DNA of 19,712 nucleotides, taken from contig CANQOJ010000019.1 of the NCBI GenBank assembly GCA_947625455.1, forward strand, positions 1 to 19,712. Reading direction: 5' to 3'. Positions 1 to 7,511 of this stretch are shown piece by piece (position 1 is the first letter of the stretch; each line of letters starts with the position of its first letter). The DNA is from an uncultured Clostridia bacterium. Lineage in GTDB: Bacteria > Bacillota > Clostridia > Oscillospirales > Ruminococcaceae. The notes beneath the pieces were generated by a model that did no database searches, was not told the origin of the DNA, and was given only the letters and a program-made list of their open reading frames with translations. The translations under genes and the position numbers were made by a program.

Positions 1-54
1 TGTGCCTGCCGTAGTGCCGTTGACGACGCAGATGAGGCTTTATCGACAGCCTGA
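1..54 (-). repeat. Palindromic MITE-like repeat, copy A (partial)
   Basis: Positions 21-49 (minus strand) are identical over 29 nt to positions 3761-3789 (plus strand) of copy B. The outer end at 47-54 is the CAGNCTGA terminus of the family. Inside, the sequence diverges from copy B to a different module (ACGGCACTACGGCAGGCACA), whose GGCAGGCACA end recurs at 10301-10310 in copy C. The element continues beyond the left edge. It is read in frame by the DUF1700 gene. Confidence 0.75.
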
Positions 55-620
55 AGTTTAATACCCTCCGTGATTTTTTTCGTCAATACAACTGTTCCTT
101 TGAATGCCTTTTTGCAGACAAAAAACATAAGTATCGAAATTCCGACAAGCGCAATGCTTGCACCGAAATAAGCTATGCACTGCCGGAACATGCTTTGCGC
201 GATGAAAACAACAGCGTATACCGCCAAATAAACCGCTCCTAACGCAAATATGACTTCAATTGCCCACAGAGAAACAAGCAAACTCCATACTACAATATAA
301 GCGGAAATCATTATTACAAAAGCCGCAATCAAAAGAGATACCCACACGGGCGACGTCAATATCAGCAGAATTATCTCCCACGCTTTCAGTGCACGTTTTG
401 GCTTTACGCTTTCTTTTACAAGCTTTGACAAGGGAATTTCGGACAGAATTTGCGACAAAACGCTTTCTACACTGCCTATCTCCGCGACAGCGTCCTCCTC
501 CGACATACCCTCTTCTATTCTGTCGTCAATCATCTCGCTGTAAAATGACAAACGCTCTTGTATGTCGTCATTTGCGGGAAGTCCGTCTTTAAGCCGTGCA
601 AGAAATTCCTGTTTATTCAT
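1..620 (-). CDS. DUF1700 (HAAS-type) integral membrane protein, partial, runs off the left edge
   Basis: Open from ATG at 620 to the window edge (206 codons) with no stop. The first ~65 residues (MNKQEFLARLKDGL..., then a conserved DxRxEEGMSEEDAV stretch) match the N-terminal helical domain of DUF1700 proteins. Residues ~83-175 hold several hydrophobic membrane segments. The ATG overlaps the end of the PadR gene by 8 nt (ATGAATAA). PadR-DUF1700 pairs are common in Firmicutes; the PadR protein usually controls the operon, and the membrane protein's exact role is unknown (often linked to envelope stress). After KKITEGIK the frame enters a palindromic repeat, so the last visible residues (AVDKASSASS...) are repeat-encoded and not family sequence. 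The true C-terminus lies outside the window. Confidence 0.8.
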   Translation of the reverse strand, partial: MNKQEFLARLKDGLPANDDIQERLSFYSEMIDDRIEEGMSEEDAVAEIGSVESVLSQILSEIPLSKLVKESVKPKRALKAWEIILLILTSPVWVSLLIAAFVIMISAYIVVWSLLVSLWAIEVIFALGAVYLAVYAVVFIAQSMFRQCIAYFGASIALVGISILMFFVCKKAFKGTVVLTKKITEGIKLQAVDKASSASSTALRQA

Positions 621-933
621 TTTCCTCGTCCTCCTTTGTTACAAACTTATATATGGAAAGTATCTCTTTCCAGTCCTCTTTAAATTCCTCAATTCGCTTT
701 ATTCCCGTCTGTGTGATACGGTAATATTTTCTTAGTCTGCCCCCGTATTCTGCCGTCCTTACAGTCAGCATCTGCGCGTTTTCCAGTCGTTTAAGTATCG
801 TGTATAAAGTTGATTCCGACATTTCTGTATACGGCTTTATATCCTTTATAATCTGATACCCATAGGATTCCTTGTCTTTTATTGCCGCCAGCACGCAAAC
901 GTCCAGCAAACCACGTTTTAACTGTATGTCCAC
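613..933 (-). CDS. PadR-family transcriptional regulator
   Basis: A 106-residue winged-helix repressor of the short PadR class, a typical length. The N-terminus (MDIQLKRGLLDVCVLAAIKD) and the downstream ESYGYQIIKDI...SESTLYTILKRLE pattern are the PadR helix-turn-helix; YYRITQTG is the wing. The start is GTG at 931-933, supported by AAGGAGG (941-947) eight bases upstream; no in-frame ATG fits better. The gene overlaps the downstream DUF1700 gene by 8 nt, so the two are translated together. It probably represses its own promoter (see 947-986). The effector is unknown. Confidence 0.92.
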   Translation of the reverse strand: MDIQLKRGLLDVCVLAAIKDKESYGYQIIKDIKPYTEMSESTLYTILKRLENAQMLTVRTAEYGGRLRKYYRITQTGIKRIEEFKEDWKEILSIYKFVTKEDEENE

Positions 934-946
934 GATATACCTCCTT

Positions 947-986
947 TCGTCATATATATCATATCACGAAGTATTAAATTTGTCAA
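947..986 (-). promoter_or_regulatory. Promoter of the padR-DUF1700 operon with an overlapping dyad
   Basis: On the minus strand a perfect -35 (TTGACA, 981-986) is followed after 17 nt by TATGAT (958-963). A 23-bp imperfect dyad, TCGT..ATAT....ATAT..ACGA, spans 947-969 and covers the -10. That is a sensible place for the autorepressor site of the PadR protein. The operator role is inferred from position and symmetry. Confidence 0.75.
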
Positions 987-1022
987 GAGGTTTTTGGCTT
1001 TTTTTAAAAAATTTTTTCTATT

Positions 1023-1054
1023 AGAAGCTAGAAATTAAGAAGCTAGAGGCTAGA
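1023..1054. repeat. Short TAGAAGCTAGA direct repeats
   Basis: AGAAGCTAGA occurs exactly at 1023-1032 and 1038-1047, followed by GGCTAGA at 1048-1054. A related stretch (TTAGAAGCAAGAGGTTAGAG) is found near the other end of the window at 19116. No coding potential is seen. Function unknown. Confidence 0.5.
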
Positions 1055-1068
1055 TAAAAGTAGGATTT

Positions 1069-1150
1069 TATCAGATTGTTTTTAAAATAAACGAGCGTAA
1101 GCAACCTGTTACGGTTGCCTACGCTCTGATAATTTAAAAACAATCTGATA
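1069..1150. repeat. Long nested inverted repeat (82 nt), possible terminator or small palindromic element
   Basis: The outer arms TATCAGATTGTTTTTAAA (1069-1086) and its exact complement (1133-1150) are 18 nt with no mismatch. The inner arms 1093-1106 and 1113-1126 pair over 14 nt with one mismatch around a 6-nt loop. It lies 58 nt after the aminotransferase stop and could end that operon, but no clear U-run follows on the minus strand. The remaining gap (1151-1207) holds only a small ATCTGC/GCAGAT palindrome. Confidence 0.7.
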
Positions 1151-1207
1151 ACATCTGCGAAGCAGATACCTTTGCTGTTTACTTTACACTGTACATTGTA
1201 TACTGAC

Positions 1208-2371
1208 TCACCCGCGCATTTTTGCCTTTACGCCCTCAAGTCTGTTCAGCGCCTCTGCAAGCGTATCTTCCTTTTTGGCGAAATGCAGGCGGATAAGGTT
1301 GTTTACAGGCTCGCGGAAGAAACTTGAACCCGGCACCGCGCCGACTCCGACTTTTTCGGCAAGCTTTTCGCAGAACTCCAAATCGCTTTCATATCCGAAC
1401 TCCGAAATGTCTATAAGCACATAATACGCGCCCTGCGGTACGGTGTGAGTTAGTCCTATTCGGTCAAGTCCGTCAAGAAACATATCCCGCTTTTTCGTGT
1501 ACTTTTCACGCAAATCGCTGTAATATTCATCTCCAAATTCAAGCCCCGTTACCGCCGCTTCCTGCAACGGCGCCGCCGCTCCTACCGTCAGGAAATCGTG
1601 AACCTTTTTCGCTGTTTCAATAATATTCGCGGGCGCGATTATATATCCAAGCCGCCAGCCCGTTATCGAATACGTTTTCGACAACGACGAACAGGAAATA
1701 GTGCGCTCCCACATATTCGGCAGTGACGCGAAGTAAATATGCTCGTTCGGCTTGTATACAATATGCTCGTAAACTTCATCTGTTATCACAAATGTATCGT
1801 ATTTTTCCGCAAAGTCGGCTATTATCTGCAGTTCTTCAAGAGTAAAAACCTTTCCGCACGCATTTGAGGGATTGCAGAGAATAAGCGCTTTCGGGTGCTG
1901 TTTGAAGGCATTTTCCAGAACGTCAGCGTCAAATTTGAACGCAGGCGGTACTAAAGGCACATAAATCGGCTCCGCTCCCGAAAGTATCGCGTCCGCTCCG
2001 TAATTCTCGTAAAACGGCGAGAATACTATAACTTTATCGCCCGGGTCGCAGACGGTCATCATTGCCGCCATCATTGCTTCGGTGCTTCCGCAGGTAACAA
2101 CAATTTCGCTGTTTGCGTCGATTTTGCGCTTCATAAGGCGCGACTGCTTTCGGGCGAGCGCTTCGCGGAAATTCTGCGCGCCCCATGTTATCGAATACTG
2201 GTGAAAATCCTCTTTCGTCACCTCGGCTAAACGGTCGAGAATTTCTTTCGGCGGCTCAAAATCGGGAAATCCCTGTGACAAATTTACAGCGCCGTATTTC
2301 AGCGATATTCTTGTCATTCTGCGAATTACCGAATCGGTAAAGCCGTCTGTTCTTCGGGAAAGTTTCGGCAT
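1208..2371 (-). CDS. Class I/II PLP-dependent aminotransferase (aromatic/aspartate-like)
   Basis: A 387-residue fold-type I aminotransferase, a full family length. Visible motifs are NLSQGFPDFEPP near the N-terminus, CNPSNACGKVF (substrate/PLP region, ~166-176), VITDEVYEH with the PLP-contacting Asp/Tyr, and SSLSKTYSITGWRLGY, where Lys232 should form the Schiff base. RLHFAKKE near the C-terminus carries the carboxylate-binding Arg. ATG at 2371 has AAGGAGG upstream, inside the last codons of the ligase gene, so the two genes are coupled (12-nt gap). It is the last gene of an operon with a 2-oxoacid:ferredoxin oxidoreductase and an aryl/acyl-CoA ligase. It probably interconverts a 2-oxoacid (aryl-pyruvate or branched-chain) and the amino acid. 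The exact substrate cannot be read from sequence. Confidence 0.9.
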   Translation of the reverse strand: MPKLSRRTDGFTDSVIRRMTRISLKYGAVNLSQGFPDFEPPKEILDRLAEVTKEDFHQYSITWGAQNFREALARKQSRLMKRKIDANSEIVVTCGSTEAMMAAMMTVCDPGDKVIVFSPFYENYGADAILSGAEPIYVPLVPPAFKFDADVLENAFKQHPKALILCNPSNACGKVFTLEELQIIADFAEKYDTFVITDEVYEHIVYKPNEHIYFASLPNMWERTISCSSLSKTYSITGWRLGYIIAPANIIETAKKVHDFLTVGAAAPLQEAAVTGLEFGDEYYSDLREKYTKKRDMFLDGLDRIGLTHTVPQGAYYVLIDISEFGYESDLEFCEKLAEKVGVGAVPGSSFFREPVNNLIRLHFAKKEDTLAEALNRLEGVKAKMRG

Positions 2372-2383
2372 CTGTCTGCCTCC

Positions 2384-3724
2384 TTAAATCACATAGTCAA
2401 GCTTTCGCTCGTCGATAATGCGCCTTGATTTATGCTCCGAGCGCGTATCAAGCCCGCCGTCGGGGTGAACAACAACGCTGTACGGCTTTACGCCTATTCT
2501 TGCTTTCAGCGCGTCTGCAGTTTCTTTTGCAATTTCATCATCAGATTTCTGGTTGTCGGATTTCTTTTCTATCTCAACGGAATATTTGCAGGTATAATCC
2601 TTTTCAAAAACTCTTATAAGATATTCGCCTGTAATTCCCGACATATCGCGTATTACTGCCTCAATATCGCTTGGGAAAACATTTACCGCTGATACTATAA
2701 ACATATCGTCTTTTCTTCCGCTTATATGTATTCTGCCGTGAGTGCGTCCGCAGGAGCAAGGCGTGTTGTCTATCCAGCCTATATCGCCCGTGCGGAAACG
2801 GATAAGCGGGCGGGCATGCTTGCGGAGCGTTGTAAACACAAGTTCTCCGACCTGTCCGGGTTCAAGAACTTCTCCCGTATGTATATCAACTGTTTCAACA
2901 AGAATGTGATTTTCCGCAATATGAAGTCCGTCTTTTGCCTCGCACATTGCCGCGCACGCTCCGAAAATGTCAGACAGTCCGTAAAAGTCGTAAACTTCCG
3001 CGCCCCACAAATCTTCTATCGCCTTTCTTGTAGCGTCAATTGAACCGCCAAGTTCACCCGCGACAATTATCTTCTTTATGTTCAAGTCCTTTTTCGGATC
3101 AATACCGCTTTTCAGAGCCTTTTCGCCGAGCTGCCATGCATATGACGGCGAAGTCCAGATTATAGTCGGCTGATAGGTTTTAAGCACGAACAGAAGTCTT
3201 TCGCTCGGCAATGTTCCGCCCCATATGCAGAGCGCGCCGAGGTTCTGCGCTCCGATAACGTCAGGTCCGCCGACATACAGCGAAAAGTTCAGCGCATGGA
3301 CGTATCTGTCCTTTGGGCGCATTCCTATCTGCCAGAACCAGCGGCTTTCGGTGTCCTGAAACTCGTCAAAATCCTTTTTGGTAAACGGGCTCATTGTCGG
3401 CACGCCCGTAGAACCCGATGATGTTGAAATAAACACAACGTCCTCTTCGGGCACGGCGCATAATTCGCCGAGAAAAGAACCTTTGCCCTGGGTGTCGCGC
3501 TGGGTTTTCTTGTCGATAAACGGGAACTTCTGAATGTCCTTTAATGTTTTGATATCTTCGGGCTTAACTCCCGCTTCGTCAAATGAACGCTTGTAATACG
3601 GCGCGTTTTCATACGCGAACTTTACTATCTCTTTCAAATCTTCAAGCTGGCGTTTTTCCAGTTCTTCACGAGGCATTGTTTCAAGTTCCTCGTTCCAGAA
3701 TTTGCTGTTTAAATCTCTGCTCAT
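2384..3724 (-). CDS. Phenylacetate-CoA ligase family, AMP-forming acyl/aryl-CoA synthetase
   Basis: A 446-residue protein of the PaaK branch of adenylate-forming enzymes. The P-loop is STSSGSTGVPT (~100-110), the mid-domain adenine/acyl motif is YDFYGLSDIFG, the ribose-binding part is RFRTGDIGWID, and the hinge/C-terminal domain begins GRKDDMFIVSAVNVFPSDIE. CSCGRTHG is the small Cys-containing loop seen in PaaK relatives. The reaction is acid + ATP + CoA to acyl-CoA + AMP + PPi in the cytosol; the substrate is probably an arylacetate or a branched-chain acid. ATG at 3724 has AGGAGG ten bases upstream. The gene follows the oxidoreductase beta subunit after a palindromic repeat. PaaK-like ligases next to 2-oxoacid oxidoreductases are known in anaerobes. 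Confidence 0.9.
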   Translation of the reverse strand: MSRDLNSKFWNEELETMPREELEKRQLEDLKEIVKFAYENAPYYKRSFDEAGVKPEDIKTLKDIQKFPFIDKKTQRDTQGKGSFLGELCAVPEEDVVFISTSSGSTGVPTMSPFTKKDFDEFQDTESRWFWQIGMRPKDRYVHALNFSLYVGGPDVIGAQNLGALCIWGGTLPSERLLFVLKTYQPTIIWTSPSYAWQLGEKALKSGIDPKKDLNIKKIIVAGELGGSIDATRKAIEDLWGAEVYDFYGLSDIFGACAAMCEAKDGLHIAENHILVETVDIHTGEVLEPGQVGELVFTTLRKHARPLIRFRTGDIGWIDNTPCSCGRTHGRIHISGRKDDMFIVSAVNVFPSDIEAVIRDMSGITGEYLIRVFEKDYTCKYSVEIEKKSDNQKSDDEIAKETADALKARIGVKPYSVVVHPDGGLDTRSEHKSRRIIDERKLDYVI

Positions 3725-3755
3725 ATGTTGTTTTCCTCCTGATTGAATTTACAAT

Positions 3756-3862
3756 TCAGACTGTCGATAAAGCCTCATCTGCGTCGTCAGCAATATTGCA
3801 ACAGCCACAAAGGCTAGTTGCAATATTGCTTCCTAGCATCTGAGGCTTTCTCGGCAGTCTGA
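3756..3862. repeat. Palindromic MITE-like repeat, copy B (complete, 107 bp)
   Basis: Terminal inverted repeats of ~22 nt (TCAGACTGTCGATAAAGCCT at the left, its complement with 2 mismatches at the right, ending at 3862). An internal perfect palindrome pair GCAATATTGCAAC (3790-3802) / GTTGCAATATTGC (3817-3829) flanks a central CACAAAGGCTAG (3806-3817). No transposase and no clear target-site duplication. It separates the oxidoreductase beta gene from the ligase gene. Confidence 0.9.
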
Positions 3863-3872
3863 TATTTGTTTT

Positions 3873-4760
3873 TTAATGATAATTTTTGTCAATATACTCC
3901 CACTTTATGTCGCGGGAAGTTATTATCGTCTGAATATCCTCGTCCGTCAAATGACGAAAACGGCTCTGCTTTTTAAGATAATCGGCGGGGTTTGAAAAGC
4001 TTTTCGGACGGTAATTCAGTTTGTACTCTCCGTTTTCATATTCCGCAAGCACCCACAGTCCGCAGTTTACTATCTCCTTTGCAATCTCAACCGTTTCATC
4101 GGACGGTATTCCCCAGCCTGTCGGACAGGGCGCGATTATGTGTATGAACTTTGTTCCCTTTATCTTTGAGGCTTTTTCGACCTTACGCATGAAATCGTCG
4201 AGAAATCCCACGCTTGCCGTTGCGGCATAGGGAATATCATGCGCGGCGACTATCTCGAACATATTCTTTTTCGGTCGGAGATTTCCGCGGATATTTTTCC
4301 CCGCGGGAGTTGTTGTGGTACGCGCACCGAAAGGCGTAAGCGAGCTTTTCTGAATGCCCGTGTTCATATAAGCTTCATTGTCGTAGCAGATGTAGAGAAT
4401 GTTGTCGTTGCGGTCGATAGCTCCCGACAATGCCTGCAATCCTATATCGGCAGTGCCTCCGTCGCCCGCAAAACCCACCGCATGAAAGTCGGTTATGCCC
4501 TGTGCGCGAAGTCCTGCTTCTATTCCCGTAAGCATTGACGCTGTTCCCGCAAATGTGGATATAATGGCATTGTTTGAAAAGCACAGCTGCGGGAAGTTGA
4601 ACCCGACCGCCGACATACACCCCGCGGGAAGTACCGCGACAGTCCGCTCTCCCAGCACCTTAAGCGCAATCCTCACGGCAAGGCTTCCTCCGCACCCCGC
4701 GCAAGCCTTGTGTCCGTAGAAATATTCGTTTTCGTCAAGTGTTTTTGCGGTAATGCTCAA
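3873..4760 (-). CDS. 2-oxoacid:ferredoxin oxidoreductase, beta subunit (TPP-binding)
   Basis: A 295-residue beta subunit of the four-subunit pyruvate/2-ketoisovalerate-type oxidoreductase. CAGC at residues 20-23 plus later Cys (near residue 48 and in APCPTGW) are the expected ligands of the proximal 4Fe-4S cluster. GFAGDGGTADIG...DNEAYMNTGIQKSS is the TPP/Mg motif. The enzyme converts a 2-oxoacid + CoA + oxidised ferredoxin to acyl-CoA + CO2 + reduced ferredoxin, reversibly. The start is TTG at 4760, with GGAGG nine bases upstream; no nearby ATG is available. It overlaps the alpha gene stop (TTGA), so translation is coupled. Substrate (pyruvate, aryl-pyruvate or branched 2-oxoacid) is undecided; the neighbours argue against simple pyruvate. 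Confidence 0.9.
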   Translation of the reverse strand: MSITAKTLDENEYFYGHKACAGCGGSLAVRIALKVLGERTVAVLPAGCMSAVGFNFPQLCFSNNAIISTFAGTASMLTGIEAGLRAQGITDFHAVGFAGDGGTADIGLQALSGAIDRNDNILYICYDNEAYMNTGIQKSSLTPFGARTTTTPAGKNIRGNLRPKKNMFEIVAAHDIPYAATASVGFLDDFMRKVEKASKIKGTKFIHIIAPCPTGWGIPSDETVEIAKEIVNCGLWVLAEYENGEYKLNYRPKSFSNPADYLKKQSRFRHLTDEDIQTIITSRDIKWEYIDKNYH

Positions 4761-5920
4761 ATCCTGCCGCCTCCTATTCCGATAAATTTCGTTTTTTGAG
4801 TTTCGGTTTTCAGTTCGTCAAATATTCGCTCAATTTCACTCTGCGCAATATCCTGCCCGCCAAGTCCGCCGATATAATCCGATACGGGGAGCGTAAGTCC
4901 CGCTTTTTTCAGCGCGGAATTTACGTTTGTATAAACCGTGCCCTCGTTTCCGAAAGAAATGTCTTTTTCCAAAACTGCCGCCGCTTTCGCGTTTTTGAGC
5001 GCCTTTGCAATTTCTTCATTCGGAAAAGGTCTTATGTACCTGAGCCTGAGAAGCCCGACTTTATCTCCCTTTGCCCTCAGCTTGTCAACGGTTTCGCGGA
5101 CAAGCCCCGCTATGCTTCCCAAGGTGACAAGAACATACTCTGCGTCCTCCGTTTTGTAATTTTCAACAAGACCTGTGTATTCTCTGCCGAAAATTTTCTT
5201 GAACTTGCGCTCCGCTTCTGCTATAACGGGAACTGCCGACAACATTCCGAGATGTTCTTTATACTTAAACTGAGCGTTATATTCGGGACCTGCCGAGAAT
5301 GCGAGGTTTTTCGGGCATGTGAAATCAAGCTTGTTTTTCGTTTCGTATCTCGGCAAAAACTCGTCAGCCTGCTCTGCTGTCGGCACATCAACCACTTCAT
5401 AAGTGTGCGTAAGCACAAAGCCGTCAAGGTTTGCCATAAACGGCGTTGAAACGTCCTTATGTTCGGCAATATAATAACTCATAAGCGCCAAATCGAGCGC
5501 TTCCTGAGCATTTTCAGCGTATGCCTGTATCCACCCGCAGTCAAGAAGCGACAGCGAATCGCGCTGGTCGCCGTAGATATTCCACGGGAGCGCGGTAGAG
5601 CGGTTTGCGTTCATCATCACTATCGGAAACCGTCCGCCCGACGCGTACACAAGGCACTCCGCCATGTACAGCAGACCTTGTGAGGAAGTTGCGGTAAAGG
5701 CTCGCGCACCGACTGCTGACGCGCCTATTGCGCAGGATAACGCGGAATGTTCGGACTCAACGTGTATGAACTGCGAGTTAAGGCTTTTGTCCTCGACCAT
5801 TTCGGAAAGCCTTTCGACAACAATCGTCTGCGGGGTTATGGGGTAAGCGGAAATGACCTGCACGCGCGCTAAACGTATGCCCTCGGCAAATGCTTCGTTT
5901 CCCGACAAAAACTTTCTCAT
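4757..5920 (-). CDS. 2-oxoacid:ferredoxin oxidoreductase, alpha subunit
   Basis: A 387-residue alpha subunit carrying the pyrimidine-binding and transketolase C-terminal-like domains. SAYPITPQTIVVERLSE (~24-40) is the conserved substrate/TPP-domain signature; HVESEHSALSCAIGASAVGARAF carries the glutamate that activates TPP; ATSSQGLLYMAE follows. The C-terminal part (EYVLVTLGSIAG...VGLLRLRYIRPFP) is the CoA-side domain. ATG at 5920 overlaps the delta stop (ATGA), with GGAGG seven bases upstream. The length matches the family. With gamma, delta and beta it forms a heterotetramer-type enzyme in the cytosol. Confidence 0.92.
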   Translation of the reverse strand: MRKFLSGNEAFAEGIRLARVQVISAYPITPQTIVVERLSEMVEDKSLNSQFIHVESEHSALSCAIGASAVGARAFTATSSQGLLYMAECLVYASGGRFPIVMMNANRSTALPWNIYGDQRDSLSLLDCGWIQAYAENAQEALDLALMSYYIAEHKDVSTPFMANLDGFVLTHTYEVVDVPTAEQADEFLPRYETKNKLDFTCPKNLAFSAGPEYNAQFKYKEHLGMLSAVPVIAEAERKFKKIFGREYTGLVENYKTEDAEYVLVTLGSIAGLVRETVDKLRAKGDKVGLLRLRYIRPFPNEEIAKALKNAKAAAVLEKDISFGNEGTVYTNVNSALKKAGLTLPVSDYIGGLGGQDIAQSEIERIFDELKTETQKTKFIGIGGGRI

Positions 5921-6207
5921 TTCTCCGCCTCCATTTCAATTGCGCCGAGTTTGCAAGTCTTAGCGCAAATTCCGCAGCCTTTGCAGAAATCATAGTCTAT
6001 GGCTATCTTCCCGTCCTGCCGGAAAATTACCCCGTCCGGACAGCAGAGGTAACACTTAAGACACCCGACGCATTTTGCCTTGTCAACCGTAGGTCGGACG
6101 TTTCTCCAGCCCGCGTTTTTACTTACAAGATACCCTGCTTCAAATGCTGTATATTCGGGGATTTCGGACAGCGTTTTCGGAACTTTTTCTCTAAGATACG
6201 GTTTCAT
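5917..6207 (-). CDS. 2-oxoacid:ferredoxin oxidoreductase, delta subunit (2x 4Fe-4S ferredoxin)
   Basis: A 96-residue ferredoxin-like subunit. The first cluster motif CVGCLKCYLCCPDG (CxxCxxCxxxCP) starts near residue 46, the second CKGCGICAKTCK near residue 75. The N-terminal ~40 residues (EAGYLVSKNAGWRNVRPTVD) are the family's extension before the ferredoxin fold; the W-R-x-x-R-P motif is typical of PorD/VorD. It passes electrons from the catalytic beta subunit to external ferredoxin. The start overlaps the gamma gene by 17 nt with AAGGAGC upstream. The last Cys of the second motif is followed by Lys in place of the usual Pro. Confidence 0.93.
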   Translation of the reverse strand: MKPYLREKVPKTLSEIPEYTAFEAGYLVSKNAGWRNVRPTVDKAKCVGCLKCYLCCPDGVIFRQDGKIAIDYDFCKGCGICAKTCKLGAIEMEAEK

Positions 6208-6736
6208 TTTTCAGCTCCTTTCCGACTGTCTCAATTGTTTCTCGAACAGCTTCCGCGTTCTTTTTCTGCAATTTTTCGGGCATTCCTAAGAATATCGCGT
6301 TTTCAATGTCCTCAAGAGTGATTTTCGGAAACACCGCCGAAATTGCTCCGAGCATAACGGTGTTTGCGACGGGGAGTTTTGCCCTCTTTGCAATTTCATC
6401 CGCGTCAAATGCGACAATCCGCTTGTCGTTTACGGGTTTTCTTGTGTTAAGAAGAATAATCCCGCCGTCTTTAAGCTCGTCAAATGCCTTTTCCGAAAAC
6501 AAGGTATCGTCAAGAAAAACGCTTATGTCGGCTTTCTTGATTTCACTGCGGTTTCCTATAGGCTTGCCGTCAAGCTTTGTAAACGCGCGCATCGGCGCGC
6601 CTCGGCGTTCGGGACCGAATGACGGGAATGAAAGCGCGTAGTTGTTTTCGCTTTTCAGCGCATATGCCGCTCCCAGAAGCCGTGCGGCAGTAAACGCACC
6701 CTGACCGCCTCTGCCATGCCATAAAATTTCTGTCAT
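6191..6736 (-). CDS. 2-oxoacid:ferredoxin oxidoreductase, gamma subunit
   Basis: A 181-residue gamma subunit. WHGRGGQGAFTAARLL at the N-terminus is the conserved glycine-rich CoA-contacting motif; FPSFGPERRGAPMRAFTK follows with the invariant ERRGAP. The middle (DISVFLDDTLF...ILLNTRK) and VANTVMLGAISAVF fit the family. ATG at 6736 follows the permease stop by 10 nt; its AGGAG ribosome site overlaps that stop, so permease and oxidoreductase are on one message. Gene order gamma-delta-alpha-beta is the standard order of Por/Vor four-gene operons. Confidence 0.92.
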   Translation of the reverse strand: MTEILWHGRGGQGAFTAARLLGAAYALKSENNYALSFPSFGPERRGAPMRAFTKLDGKPIGNRSEIKKADISVFLDDTLFSEKAFDELKDGGIILLNTRKPVNDKRIVAFDADEIAKRAKLPVANTVMLGAISAVFPKITLEDIENAIFLGMPEKLQKKNAEAVRETIETVGKELKNETVS

Positions 6737-6746
6737 AATTCATCTC

Positions 6747-7511
6747 CTATCGTTTATAGCGCAGAAGAAAGCGCTGTAATTTGTTGAACAAAAACGAGAT
6801 AACTACCACCACTATTCCTATAACCAGAAGCCCGACTATTGTTCTCTTATAGTCGCCGAAATCGGAATAGTTTTTGACGTAATAGCCCATTCCGCTGTTT
6901 GCGCCTATCATTTCAGCCGATGTAAGCAAGATAAACGAAACGCTTAAACCTTGATTGCAGCCGACGAAGATTTCCGAAAGCGACGCGGGAAGTATTACCG
7001 AAAACAGCATTGAAAATTTCCCGACATTCAATACTCTTGCGGAATCTATCACCCTTTTGTCAACATTAAGCACTCCGCTCATTGTTCCCGAAAGCACGGG
7101 CCAGAATGACGCAAGGAAGATAACGAAAACCGAAACGCTTCTGAATGTCGGCAAAAGGGCAATTCCGTACGGTATGTACACGATAGGCGGAATTGAACCC
7201 AGGAATTTTGAGATGTAAGTTGCGGCATTTCCAAGGCGCACGCTGTATCCTAAAAACAATCCCAGCGGGATTGCGATTACTAAAGCCAGAAGATAGCCTT
7301 GTGCGATAATTCCCAGAGAACTTCCGATATTCAGCAAAATCTTGCTTATGTCCTCAATGAATTGTTTAAAAACATCTCCGGGCGGAGGAAAAAGCGCCTT
7401 GTCGAGAATATCGGACTTTGCCGACGCTATCGTCCACAAAATCAAAAGCACATACAAAAACGAGATTATGTCCGAAAAGAGGTTGAAGCTATATCTTTTG
7501 CATTTACACAA
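6747..7511 (-). CDS. ABC transporter permease, SsuC/TauC/ThiX-like, with a damaged or non-standard start
   Basis: About 254 residues of a binding-protein-dependent permease: a first membrane segment near residues 13-30, the LFPPPGDVFKQF motif typical of the nitrate/sulfonate/taurine class, several further hydrophobic segments, and an EAA-like loop (IDSARVLNVGKFSMLFSVILPASL). Import substrate unknown; sulfonate, thiamine precursor or organic acid are possible. The continuous frame has only TTG (7511) as start and no good ribosome site before it. An ATG at 7536 opens MNQNYNQSF and would join this frame if one base of the TTTTG at 7508-7512 were removed, so a frameshift is likely. No ATPase or binding-protein gene is present next to it. 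It is translationally close to the oxidoreductase gamma gene downstream. Confidence 0.7.
   Translation of the reverse strand: MCKCKRYSFNLFSDIISFLYVLLILWTIASAKSDILDKALFPPPGDVFKQFIEDISKILLNIGSSLGIIAQGYLLALVIAIPLGLFLGYSVRLGNAATYISKFLGSIPPIVYIPYGIALLPTFRSVSVFVIFLASFWPVLSGTMSGVLNVDKRVIDSARVLNVGKFSMLFSVILPASLSEIFVGCNQGLSVSFILLTSAEMIGANSGMGYYVKNYSDFGDYKRTIVGLLVIGIVVVVISFLFNKLQRFLLRYKR

Noticed and set aside
4796..5449. Long plus-strand open frame (217 codons)
   Set aside because: Lies fully opposite the oxidoreductase alpha gene, has no ribosome site and no family features; the minus-strand gene has strong motifs.
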